Shown: positions 22,104 through 36,608, counted from the first letter of the stretch. The stretch: 64,000 bases of DNA from Casuarina equisetifolia (GCA_028551475.1 CM052356.1:23959884-24023883), one strand, 5' to 3'. Numbers and translations are program-made. The notes: generated from the letters alone by a model not told the origin.

Positions 22104-25100
22104 TTCTCCCCCTTTTTTATGATGACAAAACTTTTTAAATACTTTCCATATTCGGTGATTTTTCAAAGATGCTAAATCATAAGCATTTCAAATTCAAATG
22201 TGCCGCATTATTAAATTTCCATATTTGGTGATTTTTCAAAGTTGCTAAATCAAAAATATCTCAAATTCAAATCAGAAACATCTCAAATTCAAAAGTACTG
22301 TATTATTAAATTTCCATAACTAATGTTTATAAGTTACTTTCAAATTCAAATGTGTCGCACTATTAAATTTCCATAAGTAACGCTCATCAGTTAAGCAAAT
22401 CAACCATAAAACAACGAATATATTCTCCCCCTTTTTGTCAGCAGCAAAAAAAAAAAAATCAAACTCCCCCTGAGTGTAAGGCATTTAAAAACATCTAAAA
22501 GCATTTAAACGCATTTAAACGCCCCCGAGATAAAAGAAAAGAGAAAAACATAAAAAAAAAAAAAAAAACCGCAGAGTGAGCACGAAAATGAATAAAGGAC
22601 TGAGTAGAAAAGTGTACCAAAGGATGAGAAACGGATTGCATATATCCATAGACAAAACTTCCCTTAACTGAATAAAGGACGGAGAGTAGAGATGTCAAAC
22701 CTGGAATGCCCAAAGCAGCAAGTGGCCGAGAGGTGTTGAAAAACGGGAATGTTGGTTAACATAGACAATCTTGCCTCTATTAAGGAAGAGGAAGACTGAA
22801 TTTAGAATGATAACCATTTTGTTTTTGTAATGTTGACCAGAAAACTCACTTAGATATCTTCTAAGGAGCACATACCAAGTTCTCAACGTAAGTATTCAAA
22901 TCTATCCTTGTCTAATGGCTTAGTAAAAATGTCAGCCAATTGTTCTAAAGTATTGACATAATTAATAGTGATTATGCCCTTTAATACATGGTCACAAATA
23001 AAGTGATGACGCACCTTTATGTGCTTAGTGCGTGAATGTTGGACAGGATTTTTTGTTAATTTAATAGCACTAGTATTATCACAATGAAGTGGAATATGTG
23101 TTTGCATGGATCCATAATCAGCCAATTGATTTCGCATCCAAAGGACTTGTGCACAACAATTACCAAGGGCAATATATTCTGCCTCAGTAGTGGATGTAGC
23201 AACACTTTGTTGCTTTTTAGAACACCAAGATATAAGCATGTTTTCTAGGTATTGACATGCACCACTAGTGCTTTTACGATCTGTTTTACATCCAGCATAG
23301 TCAGCATCACTATAGGCATGCAATTGAAAGGAAGACTCTTTGGAATACCAAATACCTAAGTGAGGTGTGTGTTTAAGATATCGGAATATCCGTTTGACTG
23401 CATTAAAGTGTGACTCTTTAGGGTTGGACTGATACCTTGCACAGAGACATACACTAAATTGAATATCTGGACGTGATGTAGTCAAGTATAAAAGTGAGCC
23501 TATAATGCTACGATACAGTTTAGGATCAGTAGACTTACCTTCCATATCAACGTGGATGGATGCGGAGGAACCCATGGGGGTGGAAATTTCTTTGACAACC
23601 TCAAATTTAAATTTTTTAAGGAGTTCATAAACAAATTTTGTCTAAGAAAGAAAAATACCGTGGGCTGTTTGTTTTATTTGAAGTCCAAGAAAATAATTTA
23701 ACTCACCCATCATACTCATTTCAAATTCATGAGTCATAATATTTGCAAAATCAGTGCACATCTTTTCATTTGTGGAACCAAATATGATGTCATCTACGTA
23801 TATTTGGACAATAATAATGTTATCATTTTCAGTTTTGACAAATAAGGTAGTATCTACAGCTCCCTTTTGAAAATCGTTGGAAAGAAGAAAACCACTCAAT
23901 CTATCATACCAAGCTTTAGGAGCTTGTTTTAAACCATATAAAGCTTTAGATAATTTGAAAACGTGATCTGGAAAATCTTGACTTTCAAAGCCAGGTGGCT
24001 GTTCTACAAAAACTTCCTCATTTATAAAACCATTTAGGAAAGCACTTTTAACATCCATTTGAGATAATTTAAAATTTTTATGACATACATAGGCAAGTAA
24101 CATGCGAATTGATTCTAATCTAGCTACAGGTGCATATGTCTCATCATAATCAATACCTTCTTCTTGCCTATATCCTTGTGCAACTAATCTAGCTTTATTT
24201 CTTACTATTGTTCCATATTCATCTAATTTATTCCTATATACCCATTTAGTTCCTATGATAGTTTTATTTTCTGGTCTAGGAGTTAATTCCCATACTTTAT
24301 TTCTTTCAAATTGATTAAGTTCTTCCTGCATTGCTACAATCCAATTGCTGTCATTTAATGCATCATCTAATTTCTTAGGTTCAACTTAGGATATAAAGGC
24401 CGTAAATTCACAAATATTATTTAAGGAAGATCGGGTAGTTACCTTATTTTGAACATCTCCAATAATATTCTCTACATTTACTTCATTTCTAATTCTTGGT
24501 AGAGAAGTTTCCCTTTCTGGTTGTACGTTATCCAATGAGGGCTCTAAATTCTCGGATTCAAGTGGAATGTCGACTGCCATATCAGATTGAGAATTTCCCA
24601 AAGGTGTAGCAGCAGGTCTAACTTCGTCTACACACAAATCACTAGGTTCCTTTGCTTGGGAATTATTAAATTCATCAAATATTACATGTATAGATTCTTC
24701 CACAGCAAGTGTTCTTTTATTTAAAACCCTATATGCTTTGCTATGTTGAGAATAGCCAAGGAATATGCCTTCATCACTCTTTGCATCAAATTTTCCTAAC
24801 ATTTCTTTTCCATTATTATGAATAAAGCATTTACATCCAAATATGTGAAAGTAAGAAATATTTGGTTTCTTACCATTTAGTAATTCATAGGGAGTTTTCT
24901 TAAGTATAGGTCTCACAAAAGCTCTATTTACAATATAACATGCAGTATGAACAGCTTTTCTCCATAAATACATTGGTAAATTCTTTTCACATAACATAGT
25001 TCTAGCTAGTTCTTGTAAAGTCCTATTTTTTCTTTCAACAACTCCATTTTGTTGAGGTGTTCGAGCTACAGAAAAATTATGATTTATTCCATTTTCTAAA

Positions 25101-27607
25101 CAGAAATTTTCAAAACTTGAATTTTTGAATTCACCTCCATTGTCGGTTCTAATAGCCTTAATTTTCAAATCTTTTTCATTTTGAATTCTTTTACTAAAAC
25201 TATCAAAAGTACAAAAAGTTTCATTTTTGTGTTTAAGTAAAAATATCCAAGTAAATCTAGAAAAAATCATCTACTATCACAAAAACAAAGTACTTTCCTC
25301 CTAGGCTAGCTGTCCTCATTGGACCAAACAAATCCATATGAAACAATTGAAGAGGACGTGTAGTTGAAACAGATTCTTTTGGGTAAAAACTATTTTTAGT
25401 ATGCTTTCCTTTAACACATGCATCACATATATGGTTCTTTTCATTCATATTAATTTCTGGCAACCCTCTAACTAAGCCCTTTTTATATAATTTTTTATTA
25501 ATTGTTTCATGTTGACATGTCCTAGCCTTTTATGCCATAACTGATTTGTATTAAATACATTACTATTCAAGCAAATTTCTTTATTTGGAACATTTTTAAG
25601 ATCCAATACATATATATTATTTATTCTTCTATCATACAATTTGGTCTTTCTATCTTTGCTTGCTATTTTGCAATGTCGTGCCTCAAAAATTACTCTATAT
25701 CCATTATCGCACAACTGACTCACACTTAACAAATTATATTGTAAACCATCTACAAGCAAGACTTCTTTTATGTTAACAGTAGAGGACGTACCTATTGTGC
25801 CAACCCCTTTGATGTCACCTTTTGAGTTATCACCAAAGGAGACCTTACCTTCAAGACTTTGAACAAGAGTCGAGAACAGATCTTGGTTGCCCGTCATATG
25901 CTTGGAACAACCGCTGTCTAGGAGCCAACTTATGTTCTCTCCTTTGCTTAGCTTCTCGGTCCATGCTTCCTGCAACAACAAATTTTATTCTATCTTGCTT
26001 TGGTCCCCAAGTTTGATTGGGTCCACCGGAGTTAGTACAACTGTTTTGTTTTCTTATCCATCTTTTGATTACCGTATATGGTCTATTCAACTTGATTGGA
26101 CATTTTTCTTTTGAATGCCCGTGAAAATTACAATACTTACAATACTTTAAGCAAGCAGCAGAATTTTTCTTTTCAATCCTACACATATTGCTAAACATTT
26201 TATTATTTATTTCAGGTTTATAACCTAACCCAGCTTTGTCATAAATGCCTTGCTGTGAATTTATGATATTTTCAAGTATCTTGCTTCCATTTGTGAAATT
26301 CTTAACCAAATTTTGTGATATGTTCAGATCACTTTCTAACCGCTTATTTTCGCTTAAGGTTTTAGCATTTTCATCATGCAACAATTTTATTTTATTTTCT
26401 AATGAGTCAATTTTGTATTCGTACTTCTCACATTTTTCTTTTAATGAGATGTTATTTAATTTTTCAGCTTTTAAAGCATCGGCTAAGTCATTAAAAGCAT
26501 CTTGTAACTCATCAAATGAATAACTTTGAGAAGAATCATTTACCTCATTTTCAACTTGTTCGACTTTGGCCATGAAACAAACATTTGCCACTTCTTCAGC
26601 TTCACTTTCGGAGGAGGAACTATCATCCCATGTAGCCACCATTGCTTTCTTTTTGTTCCTTCCATCTTTCCTTGATTCTTTCTTTTTGAGATTTGGACAA
26701 TACATACGAACATGACCTGGTTTCTTGCACTCGTAACAGATCTCATCAGAAGGTTCTCTTCTTTTATAATTATTCCCATTCCTTCCTTTCCTATAGAATT
26801 TTCTAAATTTCCTAGCAAGTAATGCTATATCCTCATCTAAGTTGTCTTCACTCTCATTTTCTTCACTCGTAGAAGCTTTAAAAGCAATATTCTTATCAGA
26901 TTTACTCGTTCTCTCTTTATCCTTCATTCTCAGATTCATTTGCATTTCATGAGTTTGTAATGAGCCTAATAATTCATCCAATGATAGCTTGTTTAAATCA
27001 TGAGCTTCTTCTATAGCTGTTTTCTTAGGATCCCATGCTTCATCTAGACAACCTAAAATTTTCTTAACCAATTTCTTGTTCTCATAGCGTTCACCCAACA
27101 AAGCAAGTTCATTAACAATATTAGAAAATCTAGTGAACATATCAGATATACTTTCAGCAGGTTTCATCATAAACAATTCATATTTATGAATAAGCATAGT
27201 GATTTTGGAATCTTTAACCTTTTGAGTCCCTTCATGTATTACTTCTAATTTATCCCAGATTTCTTTTGCAGTTTGGTATGTAGAAATTCTATTATACTCA
27301 TTAGCAGTTAAACCATAATAAAGCAATGTCATGGCTCTACCATTTTGACCCATTTCTTTGGACATTTTTTCATTCCACAATCTAGGTTCTTCCTTAGGTA
27401 TAGTAATCTCTGTATTAATTATCTTCCAAGACTCAACATCTTGACCCATTATGTATATCTTCATCATATTTTTCCAATGACTATAATTGGTACCATAAAA
27501 AATTGGTGGCTTATTAAAAGCTAAAATTGTTGACATGCTACTTGTCATGATCTACACTAGAGTTTAGATTTCTAATTAATTTAACTAGTGCCCACTCCGA
27601 TACCAAT

Positions 27608-28762
27608 TGAAAGGTCCCTAATTACCTAAGAAGGGGGTTGAATTAGGTAATAAAGGCTACAAATTTTCTTTTTAGTTATTTCTTTTGTCTAATCACAGTT
27701 AATTAAAAGAAAATAAACAAACAAGTAAACAACCAAGGAAAATAGCACAGGAGAATTTGGGAGGTGTTTCGGCCACAAGTCGGCACCTAATCCACCCTGC
27801 TTTAGTTTCCCCACTAAAGCCCTCTCTCAAAAACGGCTATGAATAAGCCAAATTACAAGGGATTCTCAATCCCCTTTAAACCCAGAATACAGAAATTTCT
27901 CTCCCCGAAATTTCCTATTCTATAGTTCTTACAATATCAAATATAATATCAATCAAACACAAGACGTATGATTTCAAAGAAAGTCCTAAATCACAATTTT
28001 TGAATAATAAGCTCTAAATCGATTTACACTTGGACAAATTATCAAATGAAGATCATAGTGTAAAATCAATGCAATAGAACTCAATACAAGCAAGTATGAA
28101 ACAAAATCACCGAGTAATCAGAGTGGCGTGATTTAGAATTCGTGATGCACTGCTTGATGTAGCTTTTGCGAAAGGTCCCTTTGAAATCAATTGAAGCAAA
28201 TCCTTTATAGACGAATCCTTAAGCTTTTCCCAAAATTTCTTGTTAATCCAACGGCTAGATTGCAAGATTTTAGCCATTAACTTCTCCAGGGTTTCCTCGG
28301 AATGGAAGGCAAATAGGAGAGAAGAGATTTGCGCTTTAATTGGAACTTTCGAGTCTTTATGAAACGACGTCATTTCCTTTAATGGTCCAACTTGAATATA
28401 ATGCGGTCTCTTGTGCTGGAACGTGTTCACTCCTGACTTTTGTTGATGTAATATGTGGCGATTCTTTTGCCATACACTTGTCATGACTTATCCGTAATTG
28501 TTATACCAACCATATGCTATTGCTTACCATAATTAATTCCAACAATATTTGAATGGTTATAGCTATAAATGTAAAATTCAAATGACATTAACTCTCATAA
28601 ATATTCCTTTATGATATGCAAATCAAATCAATCATAAGGAAATATTTTAGTTATATTCAAATCAAATTGTAATTCAATTTAGAATAAAACATTTATAGAA
28701 CAAATCAAATAAAGAAATGAATTTAAAAGTTTTGCATTTATTAAAACCAAATTTTCCCAACA
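27608..28762 (-). repeat. Copia 5' LTR
   Basis: 1155 bp, almost identical to 20948-22103, followed in element orientation by the tRNA-Met-type primer site. The 125-codon open frame shared by both LTRs is not an element protein I recognise. Confidence 0.95.
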
Positions 28763-31379
28763 CTAACATGTTCTTTGTAAACTACCAAATAGGCTTAATC
28801 TGTCATAGTCTTATTTAGTAAGCTACAACTCACATTAGTCTATATATATTTAACTATTAAAAAATTATTTATATCACTTTATTATAGCAATCTTAAGTTA
28901 ATTAATATAAGCTTACATTAATAAATCTAACGAAAATTGCAAAATTCACTGCCATTAAAAGGGACTAAAGAACAACAAAGAATATAAGTTTGGTACAACG
29001 CATACCTAGGATTGGTAAAACAACAACATCAAAGTGGTTGGGGAAAGAGATCATGCGAACTAAGAAACATGTAATCCTTTTCATTGCCCAAAGAAAATGA
29101 CAATCATTTACAAGAAAAATGAAGATGAACTAGTGTGATTCGTGCATCTATTAAATCAATAAGTTGCATGATTGTAAAGTTAGTTAATGTTGTTGAAACT
29201 TTGGTTGTTATTTACTTTGTATATAAAGGATATTTTCTTGAATACTTAAAGAAGAATTTAGAAAAAAAAAAAAAAAAAAGATCTTTGATGACCACTTGAA
29301 TTTTGTCAGTTTTACTGATATGTCAACATATCTATTAGGTGACATATTAACATTTTAAATGATAAATTTGTATTACATAAAGGTTTAAAAAAGAAATTGA
29401 ATAACATAATAGTAATAACTTATCATACTCTTTTAGTGAGGATATTCATTTTTTTTTTTTATAGATAATCAAATATGTGTTTGATAGGTGAATTTCCTTA
29501 CCAAGAATTTTAACTTGTTATTTTCTTTTTTATCTTGTTCCTTTGTTTTTTTTTTTTTTTAAGAAATTTGAAGTCATGAATTTTTTTTTTATTTATAACA
29601 AGTTGGATTGTCACGTGAACAAACCACTCTGATTCAAGATTTCATATATGTCGTGTACAACACGCTTGTATTTTGTACACTTGTTGAATATATATGCATT
29701 GAGTCACATGACATTAACACTTAAAATGTTAACAAAAGATAAGATTTTGTCTTGTAAAATTCAATCATAAAGGGTGATTTTGTTTTACAATTTTTGCATA
29801 ACGGGCCAAAGAAAGCATAGCTTCGCGTATATGCCTTTCTCTTTTGACTTACGTTGAACTTATGATATCGTTCAATTTTCAATCGAAGTTGGTCGACAAG
29901 AAATGACTGGCTAATGGAATATCACAATGCAAGACAAGGGTGGCTTTTACAAGCTCAATTTATGCATTTGCATGCACAATAATAAGCCAAAACTAGTGAG
30001 CGACCTGGACATGGCAGGTGGGAGACACATAAAGCTTTGGGGTTCACAGTCGTTTTCATGTATCAGAAATGTTATTGGATAAGGCAAAGTACTTTCACTT
30101 CAGTAGATGTTTGAAAATATTGAAGGGATTCTCCTCTAATACTATTATTCAACTGGCCAAAGCATTTCACCTTTGTACAGGACAAGGAATCCGAGAAATC
30201 TACATGCCACCCTTCACCAATCGTTGTTTGCTATGCACTGTGTTATATGTCATTTAACCACACTTACAAAAAGGAATGTCATCACAAAATTAAAGAAAGG
30301 AGAAAGTTAACAAATTAAGTGAATTTATTGTATTATTCTGTTGTGTTTTTACAATGTACATTGTTGTTGCTATTTATATATGAATAATCAAAGAATTCTT
30401 TACATGACAACTAAATATATAAGAAAAATAAACACCTAAATATATATAATGATGCATCATATATTTAAAGAAGATTAATATCTAATTTACTTAACCTAGA
30501 ACATTGCATATTTTCTTAATACTTTCCTCCAAGTTGGAAATTTAGATAAGTCAAATGTTCCAAACTTGAAGAGATGTCAAATATTGTTTACTATAAAGTG
30601 CTTATTAATAAATCTGAAGGCTACTCTTTCTCTAACACTTCTCTCCAAGCCGAAATAAGGAATACTACCAAAAGCAGCCAGCCTATGCTCCAAAACCTCA
30701 AATTCAGAGATTGAACCGCGTTCTTCTTATTATCAGTTACAGATTTAACCACATTTCTAGGTTCAACTATTATTTTTTCTCCATATGAAGTTCACCCATA
30801 CTGGGCTCAGAGCCGTACCTTTATCATGAAATATTCTACTAGAATATTGATGTATGTTGCTGGGACTACAAATAATAGAAGTTAATGAATTCGTTTTAAG
30901 TTGCCTTTTTGACTCCTTAATACTACAAAAACAAACGTTTGTCCAAGGCTTTCATGATATGACGATTGCTACATAAAATGATACGCTGCAGAGTTCATCA
31001 TATGTTAAAAGGAAGTAAAATAGATAATGAATCTTTGTATTCCTTCGATTTGATTCACAACGATTTTTTTTTTTTTTTGGAAATTTAGCAAACCATAATG
31101 CGAGAATCGATAACTTAGGGACGAAATTATGAGTATAATGAAAGACTTGGACCTCTATTTTTTCGTTTCAAGCAACTCACACTTATGAGTATAGTTGTTG
31201 AAACCTTTGAAATTGGGAAGTGTATGCATAAGAAAAATAAACGAGTTAACACATGTTTAATTCACTCAAACCAGAGATCAAAATTTTAAAGATTTAGATT
31301 TCGCAAAGATCTCACAGATATATCATTCTCAGCGACAAGACTAGGATAGGATAACTCTTGCTGCCCGCTGCTTTATAAA

Positions 31380-32744
31380 TGAATTCACAATTGTCAAAAG
31401 ATAAATCTTTAAGTATTTAGCACCTGTCCCAACAACCGCTGAACCTGAGGAGTTATTTTTCCCCCTTTCCTTTTTGTTTTCTATTTTTAAAGAATGCGGT
31501 ATTATTCGTAATGTGACTGCAACTAGAACATCCGTATTCCTAATAATAACTAAAATGTATATCTTAAGACTACATATAAATGCAGTTACACGCACTGGTT
31601 CTAACTAACAAAAATCCAAGGAAAAAGTTCAAATCAGGAAATGATGCCAGCCAGATGACCCACTCTGACTCTTTAAATGTTTTCTGCAGCACAAGTAAAA
31701 GCAAGTAATAATTTTCAGATCAGAGAACAGGAAACATACTCTCTTTAATCATCTTTTTAAGAGTAAGAAAACTCTACATTCTATCATACATCTCAAAAGT
31801 AAGGTCATTTTATAACTCCAAACAAAAGTATCCCACTGTATGCACCCAAGTTCCAAAAGGATCCAACATGAAGTTCAATTCCCAAGAGTCAGAAAGCAAA
31901 AACTACACATGGCATCAGCAACAAGGCCAAAATAATTAAATAGGAGACAGCATCGGGTCTGACATCAAATTTGCACAACTCTAAGAGTAATCTTCAATTT
32001 GAAAATCAAGATTTAGCCAATGAAACCAAAATTTCGAGTTCATAAAGTTGGTAAGAAGAACAGAATGCTTCAAATGACTAAATTGATTAATTATCAATGA
32101 ATTCAGCAAAATTAATTAGTAAGAAAGTCATTGTGCCACAGCAAAGAGGCCAAAGCAAATAGTGAACCAATAGATGCCAGCAATAGGTTAAAGCATATAT
32201 CCTGTGACCATATCTCTCTGAAACCATTCTTCAATCATTTAGCCATTACTTTGCCAAATAATGACGTCCCACCAGTTTTTCCAGATCTAGAAAATTTCTT
32301 CAGTACGCAAACCATCTTTCAGAACCCGCTACAAGCAAGTACCAGTAACTTGTGCTGGCATGTATATGCGTGCATTTTATAGTTCTTTTAGGTGGGGGCA
32401 GGTTCATGTTGATAGCATCCTCTGTCAAGTATGTATGTGCACGTGGGTATAATGATGCATGCATAAAAAGAAATTAGAAGAGTTCCCTAAAGCAAAAACG
32501 ATGGAAAGAAACCCTATGCTAAATGACATATTCTTCCTTAATAACAGTCTTCCCAACTCTTGCAGATATTGATGGTGTGTAAGCATCCTGCAGTAAAGGG
32601 ATATGACACAGCTTGGTAGTGCATTGTTCTGGACACATAAAGTCACAGATTAAGGCATTGCCACGCCAAGCTACTACCTAACTTATGAGCAGTAACACTC
32701 TGTTCGTAGGATACTTGTACTAACCATTAACAAGTACATCCGCT
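31380..32744. other. Sequence downstream of GDT1 copy B
   Basis: Follows the GDT1 stop codon on the minus strand (3' UTR, then spacer). Only short stretches match copy A (for example the gctgcccgctgctttataaa word near 31360 and 11697). I see no gene; open frames at 31341-31595 and 32131-32382 are not protein-like. Confidence 0.4.
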
Positions 32745-35700
32745 TCATGCCTCAACTGTAGTAAGGAAGGATTGAATCCCAAAAACAATGAAAAGAACTC
32801 CACCAGAGAGTGCAACCTGCAAAAAATATGTACACATGTTTTAGATGTTACAAGTTGCTTGCCACAACCACGGCCATAATGTGAAAAGATAAGCAGGTTC
32901 AAGTTCCCAAATTTACCATTTTCTCAGATATTTGAGATGCCAAGCTCTTTCCACCAATGACTGCTGCAGTAGTGCACAATGCTTGTCCTCTGAGGAAATT
33001 AAACAGTGTCACTTAGATTTACTAAAAATAAATGCAGAGACATAAATCCCCCATATCTCTAGCCACTACCAAACAGCTCAATTACAAAAAACGAAAAAAA
33101 AAAAAAAACAATTTCCCTATTATGTACCTCGACGTGGCAAAAGGTCTGTGTAACACAAGAGGTTTACTGTGAGCACACAAGAACTAGAGTATGATCCTCT
33201 CTTTGCAAATACCAGCAAAAGAGGCATCTAAAAGCACATTCACCTATGTTCAAGTTACTTTATCCTGAACACAGACACTTTGCTTTAGAATGTCCATGAG
33301 ATATCATACCACAGTAAAGTACATATTTTAGAAACTTTACACTGTATATTTATTCAAACCATCTGTCTACTTAATATATTAAACATCTGATTATTGTTTT
33401 TCTCTCTAAAACCTTATCCGGAAACATTACAGTTTTTGAGAAATTCAAGCGACTGACACAAGAAAATAGACCACAAGTGGGACATTGCACAATTTCAGAT
33501 ATCTCAAGTCACATGTGCACACATGAATGAGAATGCAAGAACACAGCAAATTACTTGGTTAGATATAGTAGAAAAAATTATATAATTGGAAAGACTTTAA
33601 AACACAAAATTTTCAGCAATATACATGGACAGATGGATAGACATGACTTACATAATTCCACCAAGAACAACACCAAATGGGTTCTCATCTGCAGCCAAAC
33701 CTATTGTGGCTATCTGGAAAAATAGTTAGGTCATTACTGTATTGTTGATTTAGGTAAAGATGATTCTCTTACATAGATAGACAACGTGCTTTTGCTGGAT
33801 GATGTCTACCTGGCTCTTGTCACCCCATTCACCGAAAAAAGTAATAGAAAATGCCTGCAATATAAGCGTATTGAAACAGGTAAGGCATTTGTTAGCCATG
33901 CTAAGTCTTGAATTTAATAATCCACACAAGTATAACCTTTAAAAAGATTGGCGAAAAGAACTGTGCAAGAAATGGCTGTTTCTGCTTTTTCAAATCATCG
34001 TCATTCTGCAAGGGAAGACAAAAAAATGTTATAGCTTATTCAACCATGAAGCATGACATAATGAACGAATCAATCACCACAATAACAGAACGAAGATGTC
34101 TCTGAACAAGGATTACAAATTCTTCAGAACATTTTAACAGATTCCAAACCTCTTTTACCAAAATGAAAACAAATAGCAGCAGTCACTAGAAACAGAACAC
34201 TATTGTAGAAAGAGAGGGAAAATCATTTCTCCTCTTTGTGGTAGAAAGATAGTAATACACACTACCTTGCTACTCTTTTTGGTCGTTGCTGCATCAGCCT
34301 TCAAGTCAGCGTCCTAACAGACCATAAAGGGAAAGTCAATAAAGGCTTCAGATAAAATATTAGGAACCATTGGTGGAAGAAAACCAACCAATTTTGCTTC
34401 AACTTCAGCCAATTCTTCTGCCTCCCTGAGGTGAACAAGATTCAGCACCAGTATAAATCTTCTATTAGATCATGTATTCATGCAAAAGCATCAAACAAGT
34501 GCACAAACATAAAAACGAAATCATTACCCATCCCCAGTAAATCCATCCCGTAAAGACCATAGTCCAAAAGCAAAGAACAAAAGTGTTGTTATGTGATGAG
34601 TCCAGTTACGAGGGATCTGCACAATTTAAGATCACCAAACTGTCAAGTCTCGTTGAAACAAAAAAGTGGCAGAAGGATAGGTGAGGTACAGTATCACATT
34701 ACTTGAGAAGATACATTCGCTACATCACATGCTACCAATAGGCTATGATAACTGAAGTTAAATCAATGTTCTACGTCAGAGATGTATAAATCAGTATGAA
34801 CAATAACGCAAAACTTCGCCAGCACAGATTGTAGCTCTCTACTTGCAGGATGCTTTGTCTAACATCAACTGTTACGTACTTCACAACATTACTAGCCTAA
34901 AACAGTTGCTTCAAAAACAGAAGCTAATGCCACCTTATGTTTTCAGCACCATGAAATCTTTAAGCAGTTCTTCAGCAACATCACAGTCAGCTGGTTGATT
35001 ATGCTGTAAGCATAATCGCAAAAGTGGTGACATCATTGAACAGCACTCCCAGCATGATGATGCTCATCAAGATTTAATCCAATTTCACAGTGTTTTCTAC
35101 CTTTGATGTTGTCAACCAATCTTAGAAAGATAAACCCATTGCTTAAAATGAATATCCTATATAACAAAGCACTATTATATAAGACCCTCGTTAATAATGA
35201 AAAAACACATTCTAAATACAAAACATCATGTCAGAAACTAGCTGAGCAGGAAACGACAAGAAAAAAGGAAAGATAAAAATCAAGTTCACTTGCATTTAGC
35301 TAAACAGCCCAAAAGAATTAAATTCAGAGGACTGAAAGGAAAATTTTCCGATTTAAATGATTTTCATACATCTGTTATTCTCTCATTAGCTTTCAAAAGT
35401 CAAAAATCAGATTTAGATCAATACTGTTATGCTCAACTTTTCTGCAAGCATAAAATATGAGGAAAATCCACAAGGACAAGCAATTTTTACAAAGACAGAA
35501 TCTAGACCAGATTTGGAGCTGCCCAACCAACAAGAGCGGAAAGAATAGTCATCACCTGCAAAACAACAAATGTTTCCAGCACCGTAAGGCCTTAAAAGTT
35601 TGTCAGAAATCAGAAGCAAAACCAAATAAAAAGAAAAGGAACAGATGGAAGAAAGACACTTACAATCAAAGCTGAGAGGCAACCAGACAAAACAAGTCGC

Positions 35701-36608
35701 CTAGGATGACGCATAGCCAGGATCTAAAAACACATTATCACCATGTTAGGAAAAGCGAAGCTCATGTTCTCATAAATTATGCCAAAGGAACATAAGATCT
35801 GCAATTTTATTTTCACTCAAAGTACCTTATCAAAGGAAATTCAACAAATAATCTATGCACACATAATACTGACCCAAGAAATTATCCAAGCAGGGAAGAA
35901 AATAGACACTTAACAAGAACAAACTTCGACATCAAAATTGAATGCAATTTAGACCCTTTAACATCATGCATCCTTGGAAACGAAACATATTCTATTTGTT
36001 TTGCACTTCTTCAATTATGAACTCTAACATAAAAATGCATTATGATTTGATGCAAGTAGATGGCAAGTAAAATGAGTTGCAGAATCACAAGACATCCAAC
36101 TTTAAGTGTTCACAAAAAATGGAAAATTTATCAATTAAGAGTGAGCTTAATCCTCAAGCATCACAGGCAGTGTGCCCTATTGAGCTCAGTCACCAATCAG
36201 AAGTACTTAACTCCATAGAGCACTGTTCATAATACAGTCACAATATGTCTCTCGCCAACTACAGCATGTAATTATATATATGTGGAAAGCCAAATATAAA
36301 TTTCAGATTTCAAAAGAACAAATAAAAGTGACTATGCAATAGAAAACAACCAAAGAAGAAAAAAGAAAAACAAAATGCAATGAATTTGGAATAGATCCTA
36401 ACCGCGGCAGCAAAAAAGGTCTTGTCGCCGATCTCGGAGAGCACAGTCATGGCAAGCGACTTGGTAAAACCCTAATTAGCCGAATAAAACCAGACGCAAA
36501 AGAAAAAGCTCATTACCAAATACTAATTACAAATCTAAGAAAATATTAGAACTATATTGCTTGATTCATATCGGTTAAGAGTCAATGAACCTGCACGACA
36601 GTGCTCAT
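32745..36608 (-). CDS. GDT1-like (UPF0016) cation transporter, copy B
   Basis: Second GDT1 gene with the same 12-exon plan: 36591-36608, 36403-36471, 35664-35723, 35508-35555, 34528-34616, 34389-34425, 34266-34313, 33937-34005, 33810-33854, 33652-33713, 32917-32989 and 32745-32816. Total 690 nt, 229 aa, no breaks, every exon the same length as in copy A. The start is MSTVVQ-GFTKSLAMTVLSEIGDKTFFAAA. Both family signatures are present (EIGDKT and EWGDKS), so this copy keeps the presumed cation-binding acidic residues and the conserved lysine. One oddity: GLWSLRDGF, where the family has GLWSLWDGF. The family exchanges Mn2+/Ca2+ in ER or Golgi membranes; the closest Arabidopsis members are the PML4/PML5 type (At1g25520, At1g68650). 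Likely the copy closer to the ancestral function. Confidence 0.93.

Larger units (their letters stand above)
20948..28762 (-). mobile_element. Ty1/Copia LTR retrotransposon, nearly complete and young
   Basis: A 7.8-kb element in minus orientation with 5-bp duplications ctaac at 20943-20947 and 28763-28767. Parts in element order: 5' LTR 27608-28762; primer site tggtatcggagtgggc next to it (initiator-Met type); gag with a CX2CX4HX4C knuckle (CYECKKPGHVRMYC), about 26.1-27.5 kb; protease (LDSGCSKHMTG), about 25.9 kb; integrase, about 24.9-25.5 kb; reverse transcriptase with YVDDIIFG, about 23.7-24.3 kb; RNase H, about 22.9-23.5 kb; polypurine tract aaaaaagggggagaa; 3' LTR 20948-22103. The order integrase before RT defines Copia; the RT wording resembles the SIRE/Maximus lineage (inference). 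About five breaks interrupt the coding region, so it is a fossil. The LTRs differ by about 16 substitutions and one indel in 1155 bp (about 1.4%), which suggests well under about two million years. Confidence 0.95.
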
